In this document: one piece after another, positions 36,157-45,247 of the stretch | Layout: the number at the start of each line of letters is the position of its first letter | Numbering within the stretch: the first letter of the stretch is position 1 | Origin: Bradyrhizobium sp. SSBR45G | Lineage (GTDB): Bacteria; Pseudomonadota; Alphaproteobacteria; Rhizobiales; Xanthobacteraceae | Direction: 5' to 3' | Assembly: GCF_030159255.1 (NCBI RefSeq) | Contig: NZ_BSCT01000034.1 | Location: 20,746-84,745 of the forward strand | DNA: 64,000 nt | The notes under the pieces: generated by a model | Told to the model about the DNA's origin: nothing | The model's input: only the letters and a program-made list of their open reading frames with translations | The model's database searches: none | Position numbers and translations under genes: made by a program

Positions 36157-36642
36157 GTGATCAGCAGACACTCCATTTGGGTCCTCTGGGCTCTCGCCGC
36201 GGCTATCGTGACCATGGCCTCCGGGCCGTCCCGGGCCGACGACAAGAGTGTGGGAGCTCCCCAGATGGCCAATCCGGCGGCTCCTGGCGATGTCACGGCG
36301 GGGGGCTTTCGCCCGCCCGCGAGCTGCCTGAAGGATTTCACGCCGCTGCGCGACGAAGCCGCCCGCCGCGCCCAATTGCTGAAGACCGCGACGGGGCGTC
36401 GTTTCGCACCGGGGGAGGCCTGCCGGCTGGTGCACGACTACGAGCTCGCCCAGACCAAGATGATCGACTACGCGGTTGCGCATGCCTCGAGCTGTGGAAT
36501 CCCGGCCAAGATCACCGACCAGCTGAAGGCGAATCACGAAAATACCTTGTCGGTGATGCGCAAGGTTTGCACCGTGACCTGGAACGTCGTGCCCGGTACC
36601 GGGGTGGCCTTGGCGTTGCCGGGATCGCAGGAGCGGTCTTGA
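36157..36642 (+). CDS. Secreted hypothetical protein, paralogue of 36896-37561
   Basis: 161 aa from GTG 36157 with an excellent GAGGAG site. A signal peptide (ISRHSIWVLWALAAAIVTMA) precedes a helical domain: SCLKDFTPLRDEAARRAQLL, EACRLVHDYELAQTKMIDY and CGIPAKITDQLKANHENT, ending KVCTV. Four cysteines are spaced as in the downstream paralogue, so disulphides are likely in the periplasm. Function not recognised. The pair looks like a local duplication. Confidence 0.75.
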   Translation: MISRHSIWVLWALAAAIVTMASGPSRADDKSVGAPQMANPAAPGDVTAGGFRPPASCLKDFTPLRDEAARRAQLLKTATGRRFAPGEACRLVHDYELAQTKMIDYAVAHASSCGIPAKITDQLKANHENTLSVMRKVCTVTWNVVPGTGVALALPGSQERS

Positions 36643-36895
36643 ATGCAGCTTGCAACCGGCTTTCGGACCATCTCACGCAACCTGGGCGTTCAATGACCGA
36701 ATTTCCGGCCTGAATCCGGGACTTCAGACGAGAGCCGGGCGGTTCACCGGCATGGAACTTTGGCTGCGTCTCTCCGCCGCGGAGCTGATCAACTCCGCAG
36801 TTGTGCTCGGCGGGCGAGAATCGTAAAAGCCCCGGACTGGATCGCGCTTTCATCGGGAAGTGTTGAGGATTCTTGGTCTTGCCGGAGAACCAGCC

Positions 36896-37561
36896 TTGAT
36901 CATCCGTCATCCCCTGGTGCCGTTCGCCGTCGCTGCTGTTCTGCTCTCTGCCGGCCATGCTCTGGCGCAGAGCGCGTTTCCTGCACCGCTGCCTGGCCAG
37001 ACCCAGAGCAACGCGTCGCCGTTTCCGCCGATCAACGGCAATGCGCCTGCGCCGATGGCCGCGCCTGCGAATGCATTCCCCCCGGCGGCCGGCCCGGCCG
37101 CTTTCGGAGGCGGCGGTGGTGGCTTCGCGCCGCCGCAGCAGCAGGCCGGCCCGTCGGACAGCTGCATGAAGGACTTCGTGCCGCTGCGCGAGGAGGCCGA
37201 GCGCCGCGGCAAGCTGATCCAGGAGGCGAGCAAGAAAAAAGCCACCCCGGTCGAGGCCTGCAAGCTGTTCAGGAACTTCAGCCAGGCCGAGATCAAGATG
37301 ATCAAATACGTCGAGGCCAACTCCGCCCGGTGCGGCATTCCCGGCCAGATCGCCGAGCAGTTGAAGACCAACCACAAGGGCACCGAAGGCATTCAGCAGA
37401 AGGTCTGTAACGTCGCCGAGCAGATGCAAAAGGGCGGCAGCCCGGCCCAGCCCGGCCTCAGCGACGTCCTCGGCACGTCGGCCGCATTGCCCGAAGCCAA
37501 CACGGGGAAGAAGGGCGGCTCGACCTTCGATTCGCTCACCGGCAATCCTCTTACCCGATGA
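36896..37561 (+). CDS. Secreted hypothetical protein, paralogue of 36157-36642
   Basis: About 221 aa. TTG 36896 is preferred because GGAG lies 8 bases upstream and the product begins, like its paralogue, with an Ile-Ile/Ser-Arg-His signal peptide. A Pro/Ala/Asn-rich linker (about 40-85) precedes the shared domain: SCMKDFVPLREEAERRGKLI, EACKLFRNFSQAEIKMIKY, CGIPGQIAEQLKTNHKGT, KVCNV. Its stop overlaps the ubiA start as ATGA, giving a shared mRNA. Function unknown. Confidence 0.75.
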   Translation: MIIRHPLVPFAVAAVLLSAGHALAQSAFPAPLPGQTQSNASPFPPINGNAPAPMAAPANAFPPAAGPAAFGGGGGGFAPPQQQAGPSDSCMKDFVPLREEAERRGKLIQEASKKKATPVEACKLFRNFSQAEIKMIKYVEANSARCGIPGQIAEQLKTNHKGTEGIQQKVCNVAEQMQKGGSPAQPGLSDVLGTSAALPEANTGKKGGSTFDSLTGNPLTR

Positions 37562-38490
37562 GCGACAGCGCCGTCCGCGTTGCTGACGCGACCGGCAATT
37601 GGGTCGACACGCTGGCGCCGCTCTGGAGCCGGCCCTATCTGCGGCTCGCCCGCTATGATCGCCCGATCGGATCCTGGCTGCTGTTGATGCCGTGCTGGTG
37701 GTCGGCCGCGCTGGCGGCCGGGATGCTGGGCCGTCTGTCGATGCTGCCGATCTGGATCGGGCTGTATTTCGTCGGCGCCTTCGCGATGCGCGGCGCCGGC
37801 TGCACCTGGAACGACATCACGGACCGCGATCTCGACGCCAAGGTGGAGCGCACGCGCTCACGGCCGATTCCGGCGGGGCAGGTGGGCGTCAAGCAGGCGC
37901 TGGCCTTCCTGGTTGCCCAGGCCCTGATCGGCCTCGTGGTGCTGCTGCAGTTCAACCGCTTCGCGATTGCGACCGGCATCGCGTCCCTGATCATCGTTGC
38001 GATCTACCCGTTCATGAAGCGCGTCACCTGGTGGCCGCAGACGGTGCTCGGCCTCGCCTTTTCCTGGGGCGCGCTGATGGGCTTTGCGGTCGCCTTCGGG
38101 CGTCTCGATGCCACCGCGCTCCTGCTCTATGCGGGCTCGATCTCATGGGTGATCGCCTATGACACGATCTACGCGCATCAGGACGCGGAGGATGATGCGC
38201 TGATCGGCATCAAGTCGACAGCGCGGCTGTTTGCCGAGCGGACGCATCTGGCGCTCTGCATCTTTTACACGCTTGCGGTCGTGCTGATCGGAGCGGCATT
38301 CGCAACCGCCCATGTGCATGTTGCAGCGTGGCTCGGCCTCGCCGCTTTCGCCGGCCATCTCGCCTGGCAGATCCGACGGCTCGACATCGCCGATCCGGCG
38401 CTGTGCCTGCGGTTGTTCAAGTCGAACCGCGACGCCGGACTGCTGCTGTTCGCAGGACTTCTGGTTGACGCCGCGCTGCGCGCCGCCTGA
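37558..38490 (+). CDS. ubiA: 4-hydroxybenzoate polyprenyltransferase
   Basis: 310 aa, a polytopic UbiA prenyltransferase. The two Asp-rich metal/diphosphate motifs are NDITDRDLDAKVERTRSRP and YDTIYAHQDAEDD. The N-terminal YLRLARYDRPIGSWLLLMPC is typical of the hydroxybenzoate enzyme rather than heme A or chlorophyll homologues. It attaches the polyprenyl tail to 4-hydroxybenzoate in ubiquinone synthesis at the inner membrane. It is translationally coupled to the upstream secreted protein gene. Confidence 0.93.
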   Translation: MSDSAVRVADATGNWVDTLAPLWSRPYLRLARYDRPIGSWLLLMPCWWSAALAAGMLGRLSMLPIWIGLYFVGAFAMRGAGCTWNDITDRDLDAKVERTRSRPIPAGQVGVKQALAFLVAQALIGLVVLLQFNRFAIATGIASLIIVAIYPFMKRVTWWPQTVLGLAFSWGALMGFAVAFGRLDATALLLYAGSISWVIAYDTIYAHQDAEDDALIGIKSTARLFAERTHLALCIFYTLAVVLIGAAFATAHVHVAAWLGLAAFAGHLAWQIRRLDIADPALCLRLFKSNRDAGLLLFAGLLVDAALRAA

Positions 38491-39015
38491 TCAGTCCCGT
38501 GCGATGATCTCGCGCTCGCCACGATGCACCGACACCGGATTGAGCAGGTGCCCGACACGGCGGCGCATCAGAAAACGTGGACGACGGGAGCGGATGGCGT
38601 TGCGGCGCCGGCGCCGGGGCGCAGCGTCCCGCTTCGGCTCCTGCAGCTGCGGGAGCGCGAAGGTCTCGCTCCACATCGCCCAGGCGGCTACGATCTCGTC
38701 CTGGTCCTCGCTGACGCACAACGGGATGCTCAGCGAAGGGTCGCGGTGAAGCAGGATCAGCATCATCTGCGTGTCGTCGACGTCGCGCAGGACGATGCCG
38801 AGGAAATCGCTGACCCGGAGATTCACGGCCATGCGCATGCCGCTGACGGCACGGCGCAGGACCACGCGCTCGCGGTGCAATTCGATCTGCCGGATCCCGC
38901 CATCGGCACGGGTGTCGTGCGCGCTGAACGAGACGGGCAGGGAAAGAGGGTCGAGCCGCACAGCGCGGCCCGACCCAGCGGAATTGCTTCCGCCTGTTGC
39001 TGTTTGACGCCTCAC
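38491..39015 (-). CDS. DUF6101 family protein
   Basis: 174 aa, cytoplasmic, with no signal or membrane segment. VRLDPLSLPVSFSAHD, VVLRRAVSGMRMAVNLRVS, VLRDVDDTQMMLILLHRDPS and IVAAWAMWSETFAL fit the DUF6101 family of Rhizobiales. The C-terminus is very Arg-rich (APRRRRRNAIRSRRPRF), suggesting contact with nucleic acid or acidic lipids. It ends directly against the convergent ubiA gene. Function unknown. Confidence 0.72.
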   Translation of the reverse strand: MRRQTATGGSNSAGSGRAVRLDPLSLPVSFSAHDTRADGGIRQIELHRERVVLRRAVSGMRMAVNLRVSDFLGIVLRDVDDTQMMLILLHRDPSLSIPLCVSEDQDEIVAAWAMWSETFALPQLQEPKRDAAPRRRRRNAIRSRRPRFLMRRRVGHLLNPVSVHRGEREIIARD

Positions 39016-39290
39016 GGCCTGGTCTCCCCGCCGGAATTATGTTCCCGGTCGATGCGTGAGACCTTGCCACGCGCCTTTGCCGTATCAGCTTAAGAAGCCT
39101 GGTTAATCAGCCGTCACGCATGATCCTCTTACCGTCATGATTGACAACCGCTTGCCTCGCATGATTGACGAGACCTTGCCGATTTGCCGACAATCCGCAG
39201 AGTCGTCGCCGCCCTGCTTGAAGTCGGCGTGACCAGGCCACATTTCGTCTGGATTGAGCCGTCTTCGCCGCCCCTGACATCGATCGGATC

Positions 39291-40691
39291 GTGTACGTGA
39301 CCTCTTCCCCCGCAGCCGCTGCTTCGTCGACCTCCGTCCCATCAGATCTGTTCGATCAGTCCGCCCTGAGAACGCTCGCCGAGCGGCTGGTCGAGGCCGC
39401 AAGGAAGGCCGGCGCCGATGCCGCCGACGCGATCGCGGTGCGCGGCATCTCGCAGGGCGTCGAGGTCCGGGACGGGCGCGTCGAGGAAGCCGAACGCTCC
39501 GAAGGCGACGATGTCGGCCTGCGGGTGCTCGTCGGCAAGCGCCAGGCGGTCGTCTCCACCAACGACGTCAATGGTGACGGCGTGGCCCGGCTCGCCGAGC
39601 GGGCGGTGGCGATGGCGCGTGTGGCGCCCGACGACAATTACGTCGGCCTCGCCGATCCGGCGCTGCTGGCGCGCGACATCCCCGAGCTCGATCTGCTCGA
39701 CCCGAACGTTCCCTCGACCACGGAGCTGGAGCGGCGCGCCCAGGAGGCGGAGGCCGCGGCGCTCGCCGTGAAGGGCGTCACCAAGTCGGGTGGCGCGTCG
39801 GCCTCGGCCGGCATCGGCGGCATGGTGCTGGTGACCAGCAGCGGTTTTCATGGCGCCTATCTGCGCTCGAGCCAGAGCATCTCGGCCACCGCGATCTCCG
39901 GTGAAGGCACCGGCATGGAGCGCGACTACGACTACACGGCGGCCCCGCACGGCATCGATCTGCTGGCGCCTGCAGCCGTCGGACGCAGCGCCGGCGAGCG
40001 CGCGGTGGCCCGCGCCAATCCGCGCAAGGTCGCTACCTGCCAGGTGCCGGTGGTGTTCGATCCCCGCGTCTCCGGCTCGCTGGTCGGCCATCTCGTCGGC
40101 GCCATCAACGGCGCATCGATCGCGCGCAAGACCAGCTTCCTCAAGGACAAGCTCGGCGCGCAGCTGTTCGCCAAGGGCATTCGCATCATCGATGATCCGC
40201 TGCGTCGGCGCGGGCTGCGCTCGCAGCCGTTCGACGCCGAAGGCGTCAAGGTGAAGCAGACGGCGCTGGTCGACGACGGCGTCCTCACCACGTGGCTGCT
40301 GGACTCGGCCACGGCCCGCGAGCTCGGCCTGGTCACGACCGGCCATGCGCATCGCGGCGTGTCGTCCTCGCCGTCGCCGGGACCGTTCAATCTGCATCTC
40401 GAGGCCGGCGTCGTGACCGCCAAGGAGCTCATCTCCGACATCAAGCAGGGCTTCTACATCACTGACCTGATCGGCTCCGGCGTCAATGGCGTCACCGGCG
40501 ACTACAGCCGCGGCGCCTCGGGCTTCTGGATCGAGAACGGCGAGATCGGCTATGCCGTGAGCGAGGTGACGATCGCCGGACATCTGTTCGAGATCTTCAA
40601 GTCGATGACTCCGGCCAGCGATCTCGAATTCCGCTATGGCGTCAATGCGCCGACGGTGCGCATCGAAGGATTGACGCTTGGCGGACGGTGA
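39291..40691 (+). CDS. pmbA: TldD/PmbA family metalloprotease subunit
   Basis: 466 aa from a GTG start (GTG 39297 is an alternative). It has PmbA/TldE features: ADAADAIAVRGISQGVEVRD near the N-terminus, RDYDYTAAPHGIDLL, VVFDPRVSGSLVGHLVGAIN, and the C-terminal IKQGFYITDLIGSGVNGVTG and SRGASGFWIENGEI. Like other PmbA proteins it lacks the zinc HExxxH that TldD carries. With TldD it forms a protease that processes modified peptides. It overlaps the next gene by 14 bases. Confidence 0.9.
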   Translation: MYVTSSPAAAASSTSVPSDLFDQSALRTLAERLVEAARKAGADAADAIAVRGISQGVEVRDGRVEEAERSEGDDVGLRVLVGKRQAVVSTNDVNGDGVARLAERAVAMARVAPDDNYVGLADPALLARDIPELDLLDPNVPSTTELERRAQEAEAAALAVKGVTKSGGASASAGIGGMVLVTSSGFHGAYLRSSQSISATAISGEGTGMERDYDYTAAPHGIDLLAPAAVGRSAGERAVARANPRKVATCQVPVVFDPRVSGSLVGHLVGAINGASIARKTSFLKDKLGAQLFAKGIRIIDDPLRRRGLRSQPFDAEGVKVKQTALVDDGVLTTWLLDSATARELGLVTTGHAHRGVSSSPSPGPFNLHLEAGVVTAKELISDIKQGFYITDLIGSGVNGVTGDYSRGASGFWIENGEIGYAVSEVTIAGHLFEIFKSMTPASDLEFRYGVNAPTVRIEGLTLGGR

Positions 40692-41487
40692 GACCGGTGA
40701 CCTCGGCCTGGCGGCAGATGCCGGGCTTCTGAAGGAGGCCGTGCGCGAAGCCGGCGAGCTCGCGCATGCGATGTTCGGCACAGAGCTGCGCAAATGGACC
40801 AAGGGGGCATCGTCCCCGGTGTCCGAAGCCGACATGGCCGTCAATGCGCTGCTCGAGGGCAGGCTGAGATCGGCGACCCCGGACTATGGCTGGCTGTCCG
40901 AGGAGAGCGCTGATGACAGGACCCGGCTCGGCTACCGCCGGGTCTGGATCGTCGATCCGATCGACGGCACCCGCTCCTACCTCGGCAGCCGCAATGATTG
41001 GTGTGTGAGCGTCGCATTGGTCGAGGACAATTCTCCGGTCCTTGCCGCGGTATATGCCCCGTTGACCCAGGAGTTCTTCTTCGCGGCGCGGGGGCAGGGC
41101 ACCACGCTCAATGATCAATCCGTTCACGCGTGCCAGGGCACCGCGCTGGACTTTTCGCGCGTGGCCGGTCCCAAACCGCTGGTTGAGCGGCTGGCTCCGG
41201 ATTCGACCCGGGTTGAGCTCCACCCGCGAATCGGGTCGCTGGCCCTGCGCCTGTGCCGAGTCGCGCATGGCGCGCTCGATGCCGCTTTTGCAGGCGGACA
41301 AAGCCGCGATTGGGATCTTGCGGCGGCTCATCTGATCGTGCAGGAAGCGGGAGGTAAAATGACCGCGTTGTCCGGCGAGGCGATCCTCTATAATCGTCCG
41401 GAAGTGGTGCACGGGGTGCTGGTGGCAGCGGGCCGCGACCGACATGCTGATATCGTCGCGCAGTATCGCAGATTACCGCCGGACTGA
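40678..41487 (+). CDS. Inositol monophosphatase family / 3'(2'),5'-bisphosphate nucleotidase
   Basis: 269 aa from TTG 40678, inside the end of pmbA. The metal-dependent phosphatase motifs are present: VSEADMAVNALL, WLSEESADD, WIVDPIDGTRSYL and GGQSRDWDLAAAHLIVQEAGG. The CysQ/HisN/SuhB group hydrolyses PAP, histidinol-phosphate or inositol-phosphate, and the motifs do not fix the substrate; CysQ-type activity is most likely from the neighbourhood. Part of an operon with the lipid A genes downstream. Confidence 0.85.
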   Translation: MADGETGDLGLAADAGLLKEAVREAGELAHAMFGTELRKWTKGASSPVSEADMAVNALLEGRLRSATPDYGWLSEESADDRTRLGYRRVWIVDPIDGTRSYLGSRNDWCVSVALVEDNSPVLAAVYAPLTQEFFFAARGQGTTLNDQSVHACQGTALDFSRVAGPKPLVERLAPDSTRVELHPRIGSLALRLCRVAHGALDAAFAGGQSRDWDLAAAHLIVQEAGGKMTALSGEAILYNRPEVVHGVLVAAGRDRHADIVAQYRRLPPD

Positions 41488-41546
41488 ACGCCCCGGGGCT
41501 TGCACCCTCCACGTCGCCTGCAAGGCGCTGATTAGGAACGGACCCG

Positions 41547-41786
41547 ATGACAGATAGCGCCTCGCAGCAGCTCCTTCACCTCGTGATCGGCGGCGAGCTC
41601 GTCAACCTCGAAAAGAACGAGTTCAAGGATCTCGACAAGGTCGACATCGTCGGCGTCTACCCCAACTATGCGTCGGCCCACGCCGCCTGGCGAGCCAAGG
41701 CTCAGATGACCGTCGACAACGCCCACATGCGCTATTTCATCGTTCACCTGCACCGGCTGCTCGATCCCGGTCAGGACGCGAAGTAA
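41547..41786 (+). CDS. DUF4170 family protein
   Basis: 79 aa, starting MTDSASQQLLHLVIGGELVN. The body VDIVGVYPNYASAHAAWRAKAQ and NAHMRYFIVHLHRLLDP is the small DUF4170 fold found before lipid A genes in alphaproteobacteria. Its fixed position between the phosphatase and the acyltransferase suggests a role in envelope lipid synthesis, but no activity is known. Confidence 0.85.
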   Translation: MTDSASQQLLHLVIGGELVNLEKNEFKDLDKVDIVGVYPNYASAHAAWRAKAQMTVDNAHMRYFIVHLHRLLDPGQDAK

Positions 41787-41803
41787 GACGCAAAGCTTCC
41801 GAC

Positions 41804-42541
41804 TTGAAACATCTCATCCGCAATATGCTGCGCAGCGGCTGGTTCCAGCGCGCCGTCGGGTTCCTCGCGGCCGAGTACCTGCGCCTGGTCTGGCTGACCA
41901 ACCGCTTCACCTACGAGCCGCCCGAGGTCTACGACATCGTCGAACCGCAGATGCCCGCGATCTTCGCGTTCTGGCACGGCCAGCATCTGCTGACGCCGTT
42001 CATCAAGAACAAGCCGAGCTACCGCGCCAAGGTGCTGATCTCCAAGCATCGCGACGGCGAGTTCAACGCCATCGCCGCCGAGCGCCTGGGCATCGGAACC
42101 ATCCGCGGCTCCGGCGATCACGGCGGCTCCTTCCACCGGAAAGGCGGAGTGGGGGCCTTCAGGGAGATGGTGCAGGCGCTCGAAGACAACTATAATGTGG
42201 CATCGACCGCCGATGTGCCGAAGCGCGCGCGGATTGCGGGTCTCGGCATCATCATGCTCGCGCGTGAGTCAGGACGTCCGATCATGCCCTTCGCAATGGT
42301 CACGAGCCGCTTCGTCCGCCTGAAGAATTGGGACAGCACCACCATCAATTTGCCATTCGGCCGCGGCGCATTGGTGGGAATCAAGGAAATCAGCGTGCCG
42401 CGCGATGCCAACGCCGCTGCCATGGAGCAGGCGCGCCTCGACCTCGAGGCGACGCTGAACCAATGCATGCGCCGCGCCTATGAGATCGTTGGCCGGCCCG
42501 ATGCATGTCCGCCTCCGGTGTCGGAGGCGTCTCGTGGCTAG
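41804..42541 (+). CDS. DUF374 lysophospholipid acyltransferase-like protein
   Basis: 245 aa from TTG 41804; ATG 41825 is an alternative. It contains the DUF374 acyltransferase signature: PAIFAFWHGQHLLTPF, the RGSGDHGGS segment, STADVPKRARIAGLGIIMLA and MPFAMVTSRFVRLKNWDSTT. Relatives acylate the lipid A precursor or other lipid substrates at the inner membrane. It directly precedes and overlaps waaA, so a role in lipid A-Kdo maturation is inferred. Confidence 0.83.
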   Translation: MKHLIRNMLRSGWFQRAVGFLAAEYLRLVWLTNRFTYEPPEVYDIVEPQMPAIFAFWHGQHLLTPFIKNKPSYRAKVLISKHRDGEFNAIAAERLGIGTIRGSGDHGGSFHRKGGVGAFREMVQALEDNYNVASTADVPKRARIAGLGIIMLARESGRPIMPFAMVTSRFVRLKNWDSTTINLPFGRGALVGIKEISVPRDANAAAMEQARLDLEATLNQCMRRAYEIVGRPDACPPPVSEASRG

Positions 42542-43841
42542 TCCGCTGCCGATGGCCCTGCGCGTCTACCGCGGGTTGTCCTCGGCGGCGGTGCCGCTTG
42601 CGCCGGCCCTGATCAGGCAGCGGCTCAGGCATGGCAAGGAGGATCCGGAGCGGACCGATGAGCGGCGTGGCCTCAGTCACGACACCCGTCCGCAGGGACC
42701 TCTGGTCTGGATTCATGGCGCGAGCGTCGGCGAGGTGCTGGCGGCGGCGGCCTTGATCGAGCGGCTGCGCGCCCTGAACATCCGCATCCTCATCACCTCC
42801 GGCACGGTGACCTCGGCCGCGATCGTCGCCAAGCGCTTCCCGGCCGACGTGATCCATCAATACGTCCCCTATGACACGCCGCGCTTCGTCGAGCGCTTCA
42901 TCGATCATTGGCGCCCATCGCTCGGCCTCTTCATCGAATCCGACCTGTGGCCGAACCTGATCCTGGCCGGGGCCTCGCGGCGGGTGCCGATGGTCGTGAT
43001 CAACGGCCGCATGTCGCCGCGCTCGTTCCCGCGCTGGCGCCGGATGTCCGGGGCGATCTCCGCCCTGCTGGGACGCTTCGACATCTGCCTGACCCAGTCG
43101 GACGCCGACGCAGACCGGTTTTCCGCGCTCGGCGCCCGCAACGTCGTCACGACAGGCAATCTCAAGCTCGACGTGCCGGCGCCGCCGGCCGATGCGGCGA
43201 AACTGGACCGGCTCACCGCCATGACGCGTGGGCGTCCGGTGGTCGTTGCCGCATCCACGCATCCGGGCGAGGAGGAGATCCTGATCGCGGCCCACAAGGC
43301 ATTGTCCGGATCCTATCCATCGCTGCTCACCGTGATCGTGCCGCGCCATCCCCATCGCGGTCCCGCCGTGGGTGAGCTCGTCGCCAGTGCGGGGCTGCAG
43401 GGCGCGCTGCGGTCGCGCGAGGAGCAGCCGCTGTCCGGGACCGATATCTATGTCGCGGACACGATGGGTGAGCTCGGCCTGTTCTACCGGCTCGCGCCGA
43501 TCGTGTTCATGGGCGGCTCGCTGGTGGAGCATGGCGGCCAGAACCCGATCGAGGCCACCAAGCTCGGGGCGGCGATCGTGCACGGGCCCCACGTCTTCAA
43601 CTTCACGGACGTCTACCAGGCGCTGGACAAGGCGGCCGGGGCACGGCTTGCGCATGATCCGGAGGCGCTGGTGCGGCAGCTTCGTCAACTGCTCGCCGAT
43701 CCCGCGGCTTGCAACGGCCTCGTCGCCGCCGGATCCCGCGTCGTCGAGCAGCTCGGCGGCGCGCTGGATCGGACGATGTCCGCGCTCGAGCCCTATCTGC
43801 TCCAGATCAGGCTGGAGATGGGGGCTGCCGGCGATGCGTGA
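42534..43841 (+). CDS. waaA: 3-deoxy-D-manno-octulosonic acid transferase
   Basis: 435 aa from GTG 42534, chosen for GGAGG 7 bases upstream; it overlaps the acyltransferase stop. KdtA hallmarks are WIHGASVGEVLAAAALIERL, HQYVPYDTPRFVERFIDHWR, IESDLWPNLI, NGRMSPRSFPRWRR and the C-terminal FMGGSLVEHGGQNPIEATKL. It transfers Kdo to lipid IVA at the inner membrane. It overlaps lpxK by 8 bases, so both are on one mRNA. Confidence 0.94.
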   Translation: MASPLPMALRVYRGLSSAAVPLAPALIRQRLRHGKEDPERTDERRGLSHDTRPQGPLVWIHGASVGEVLAAAALIERLRALNIRILITSGTVTSAAIVAKRFPADVIHQYVPYDTPRFVERFIDHWRPSLGLFIESDLWPNLILAGASRRVPMVVINGRMSPRSFPRWRRMSGAISALLGRFDICLTQSDADADRFSALGARNVVTTGNLKLDVPAPPADAAKLDRLTAMTRGRPVVVAASTHPGEEEILIAAHKALSGSYPSLLTVIVPRHPHRGPAVGELVASAGLQGALRSREEQPLSGTDIYVADTMGELGLFYRLAPIVFMGGSLVEHGGQNPIEATKLGAAIVHGPHVFNFTDVYQALDKAAGARLAHDPEALVRQLRQLLADPAACNGLVAAGSRVVEQLGGALDRTMSALEPYLLQIRLEMGAAGDA

Positions 43842-44868
43842 GCCGGCCTTCTGGCATCGGCCACCGTCCTGGCAATCGCGTCTGCTGCTCCCGCTCTCGA
43901 TGCTGTACGGCGCCGTGGCGGCGCGCCGCATGGCGCAGAGCGGCATCGATGCCGGCGTGCCCGTGATCTGCGTCGGCAATTTCCACGTCGGCGGCGCCGG
44001 CAAGACGCCGACCGTGCTGGCGCTGACGGCTTTGCTGCGCGCGCAGGGCGAGCAGCCGGTTGTGCTGAGCCGCGGCTATGGCGGGCGGCTGCAGGGGCCC
44101 GTGCTGGTTGATCCGGCGACGCATGATGCGGCCGACGTCGGCGACGAGCCGCTGATGATGGCCGCGCAAGTGCCCGTGGTGGTGTCGCGCGCGCGGGCCG
44201 AAGGCGTCGGGCTGGCGAAGGCGCAGGGCGCGTCCGTCATCCTGATGGATGACGGATTTCAGAATCCGTCGATCACCAAGGATCTCGCGCTGATCGTGAT
44301 CGATGGCGCGCGCGGACTCGGCAATGCGCAGGTGTTTCCCGCCGGACCGCTGCGCGCGCCGCTGCCGCCGCAACTGGCGCGCACCGACGCGTTGATCGTC
44401 GTCGGCCGCGGCGATGCAGGCGAGGCCGTTGCGTCACGCGTGGCTGCGGCAGGAAAACCGGTTTTCAGAGCCCAGCTGCAGCCGGACCCGCGGGTCGTCG
44501 CAGCGCTTGCCGGCTGGCCCATCCTTGCGTTTGCGGGGATCGGCGATCCCCAGCGCTTCTTCAGGACCCTTCGGGCCTGCGGGCTCGACATCAAGGCCGA
44601 GCGCGCGTTTCCCGATCACCATCCCTTCAGCGCGGAGGACATCAAGACGCTGGAGGAAACTGCCAGGCGCGGCGGCTTGACCCTGGTCACGACCGAGAAA
44701 GATCTCGTGCGGCTTCGCCGCAAGGACGCGGGCCAGCCAGACCCTGCGCTGACGGCATTTCCGGTCACGCTGCAGGTCAGTGATGTCGCCGCTCTGCGTA
44801 CATTCGTCGCGCAGCGGCTGTCCGCCGCGCGGCAGCCTCAGCCGCTCGCCTTCAGTGCGCCGGGGTAG
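43834..44868 (+). CDS. lpxK: Tetraacyldisaccharide 4'-kinase
   Basis: 344 aa from ATG 43834. It begins MREPAFWHRPPSWQSRLLLP. The P-loop is VGNFHVGGAGKTPTV, followed by VLSRGYGGRL, VILMDDGFQNPSI and VFPAGPLRAPL, and ends with TLVTTEKDLVRL. It phosphorylates the 4' position of the lipid A disaccharide at the membrane. It is the last gene of the pmbA-lpxK run and converges on the DUF2093 gene with a 31-bp 3' overlap. Confidence 0.94.
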   Translation: MREPAFWHRPPSWQSRLLLPLSMLYGAVAARRMAQSGIDAGVPVICVGNFHVGGAGKTPTVLALTALLRAQGEQPVVLSRGYGGRLQGPVLVDPATHDAADVGDEPLMMAAQVPVVVSRARAEGVGLAKAQGASVILMDDGFQNPSITKDLALIVIDGARGLGNAQVFPAGPLRAPLPPQLARTDALIVVGRGDAGEAVASRVAAAGKPVFRAQLQPDPRVVAALAGWPILAFAGIGDPQRFFRTLRACGLDIKAERAFPDHHPFSAEDIKTLEETARRGGLTLVTTEKDLVRLRRKDAGQPDPALTAFPVTLQVSDVAALRTFVAQRLSAARQPQPLAFSAPG

Positions 44869-45065
44869 TGCCGTTGCAGCACGGCGCTCGGCAGCGCATA
44901 GGCTTCCTGCAGGTCGACGCTCCAATATTTCAGCTCATCGAGCGGAATCCGCGCATCGGTGACGGCGCAGCGCACGTAGCTTCCTGGCGAAATAACGCGG
45001 AAATCACCATCCAGATACTGCACCTGCGCTTCCCCCTGGCCCGAGGGACCGAACTTGTTGAGCAC
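44838..45065 (-). CDS. DUF2093 family protein
   Basis: 75 aa from GTG 45065, which has GGAG about 9 bases upstream; a longer frame to 45167 exists but would add 34 residues not typical of the family. The core NKFGPSGQGEAQVQYLDGDF, RVISPGSYVRCAVTDARIPL and ELKYWSVDLQEAY is the DUF2093 domain, including a single Cys. The family usually lies next to lpxK in alphaproteobacteria. Function unknown. Confidence 0.83.
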   Translation of the reverse strand: MLNKFGPSGQGEAQVQYLDGDFRVISPGSYVRCAVTDARIPLDELKYWSVDLQEAYALPSAVLQRHYPGALKASG

Positions 45066-45247
45066 GTCCGCGATCTCCAATTCATGCACGCCAGCGGCGG
45101 CACGACACGCCAATTTCGGCGGGTTTCCTAGCACAGATGGGGAGCTCTGTCGCTTCCGCAAACCCACCGATTTGTGATGCTTCGGCCGGAAACTCCGTGC
45201 TAGCTAGATTTCAGGCTATCCGCCGCTTGTCTCGCCCGGCTGGTTTG

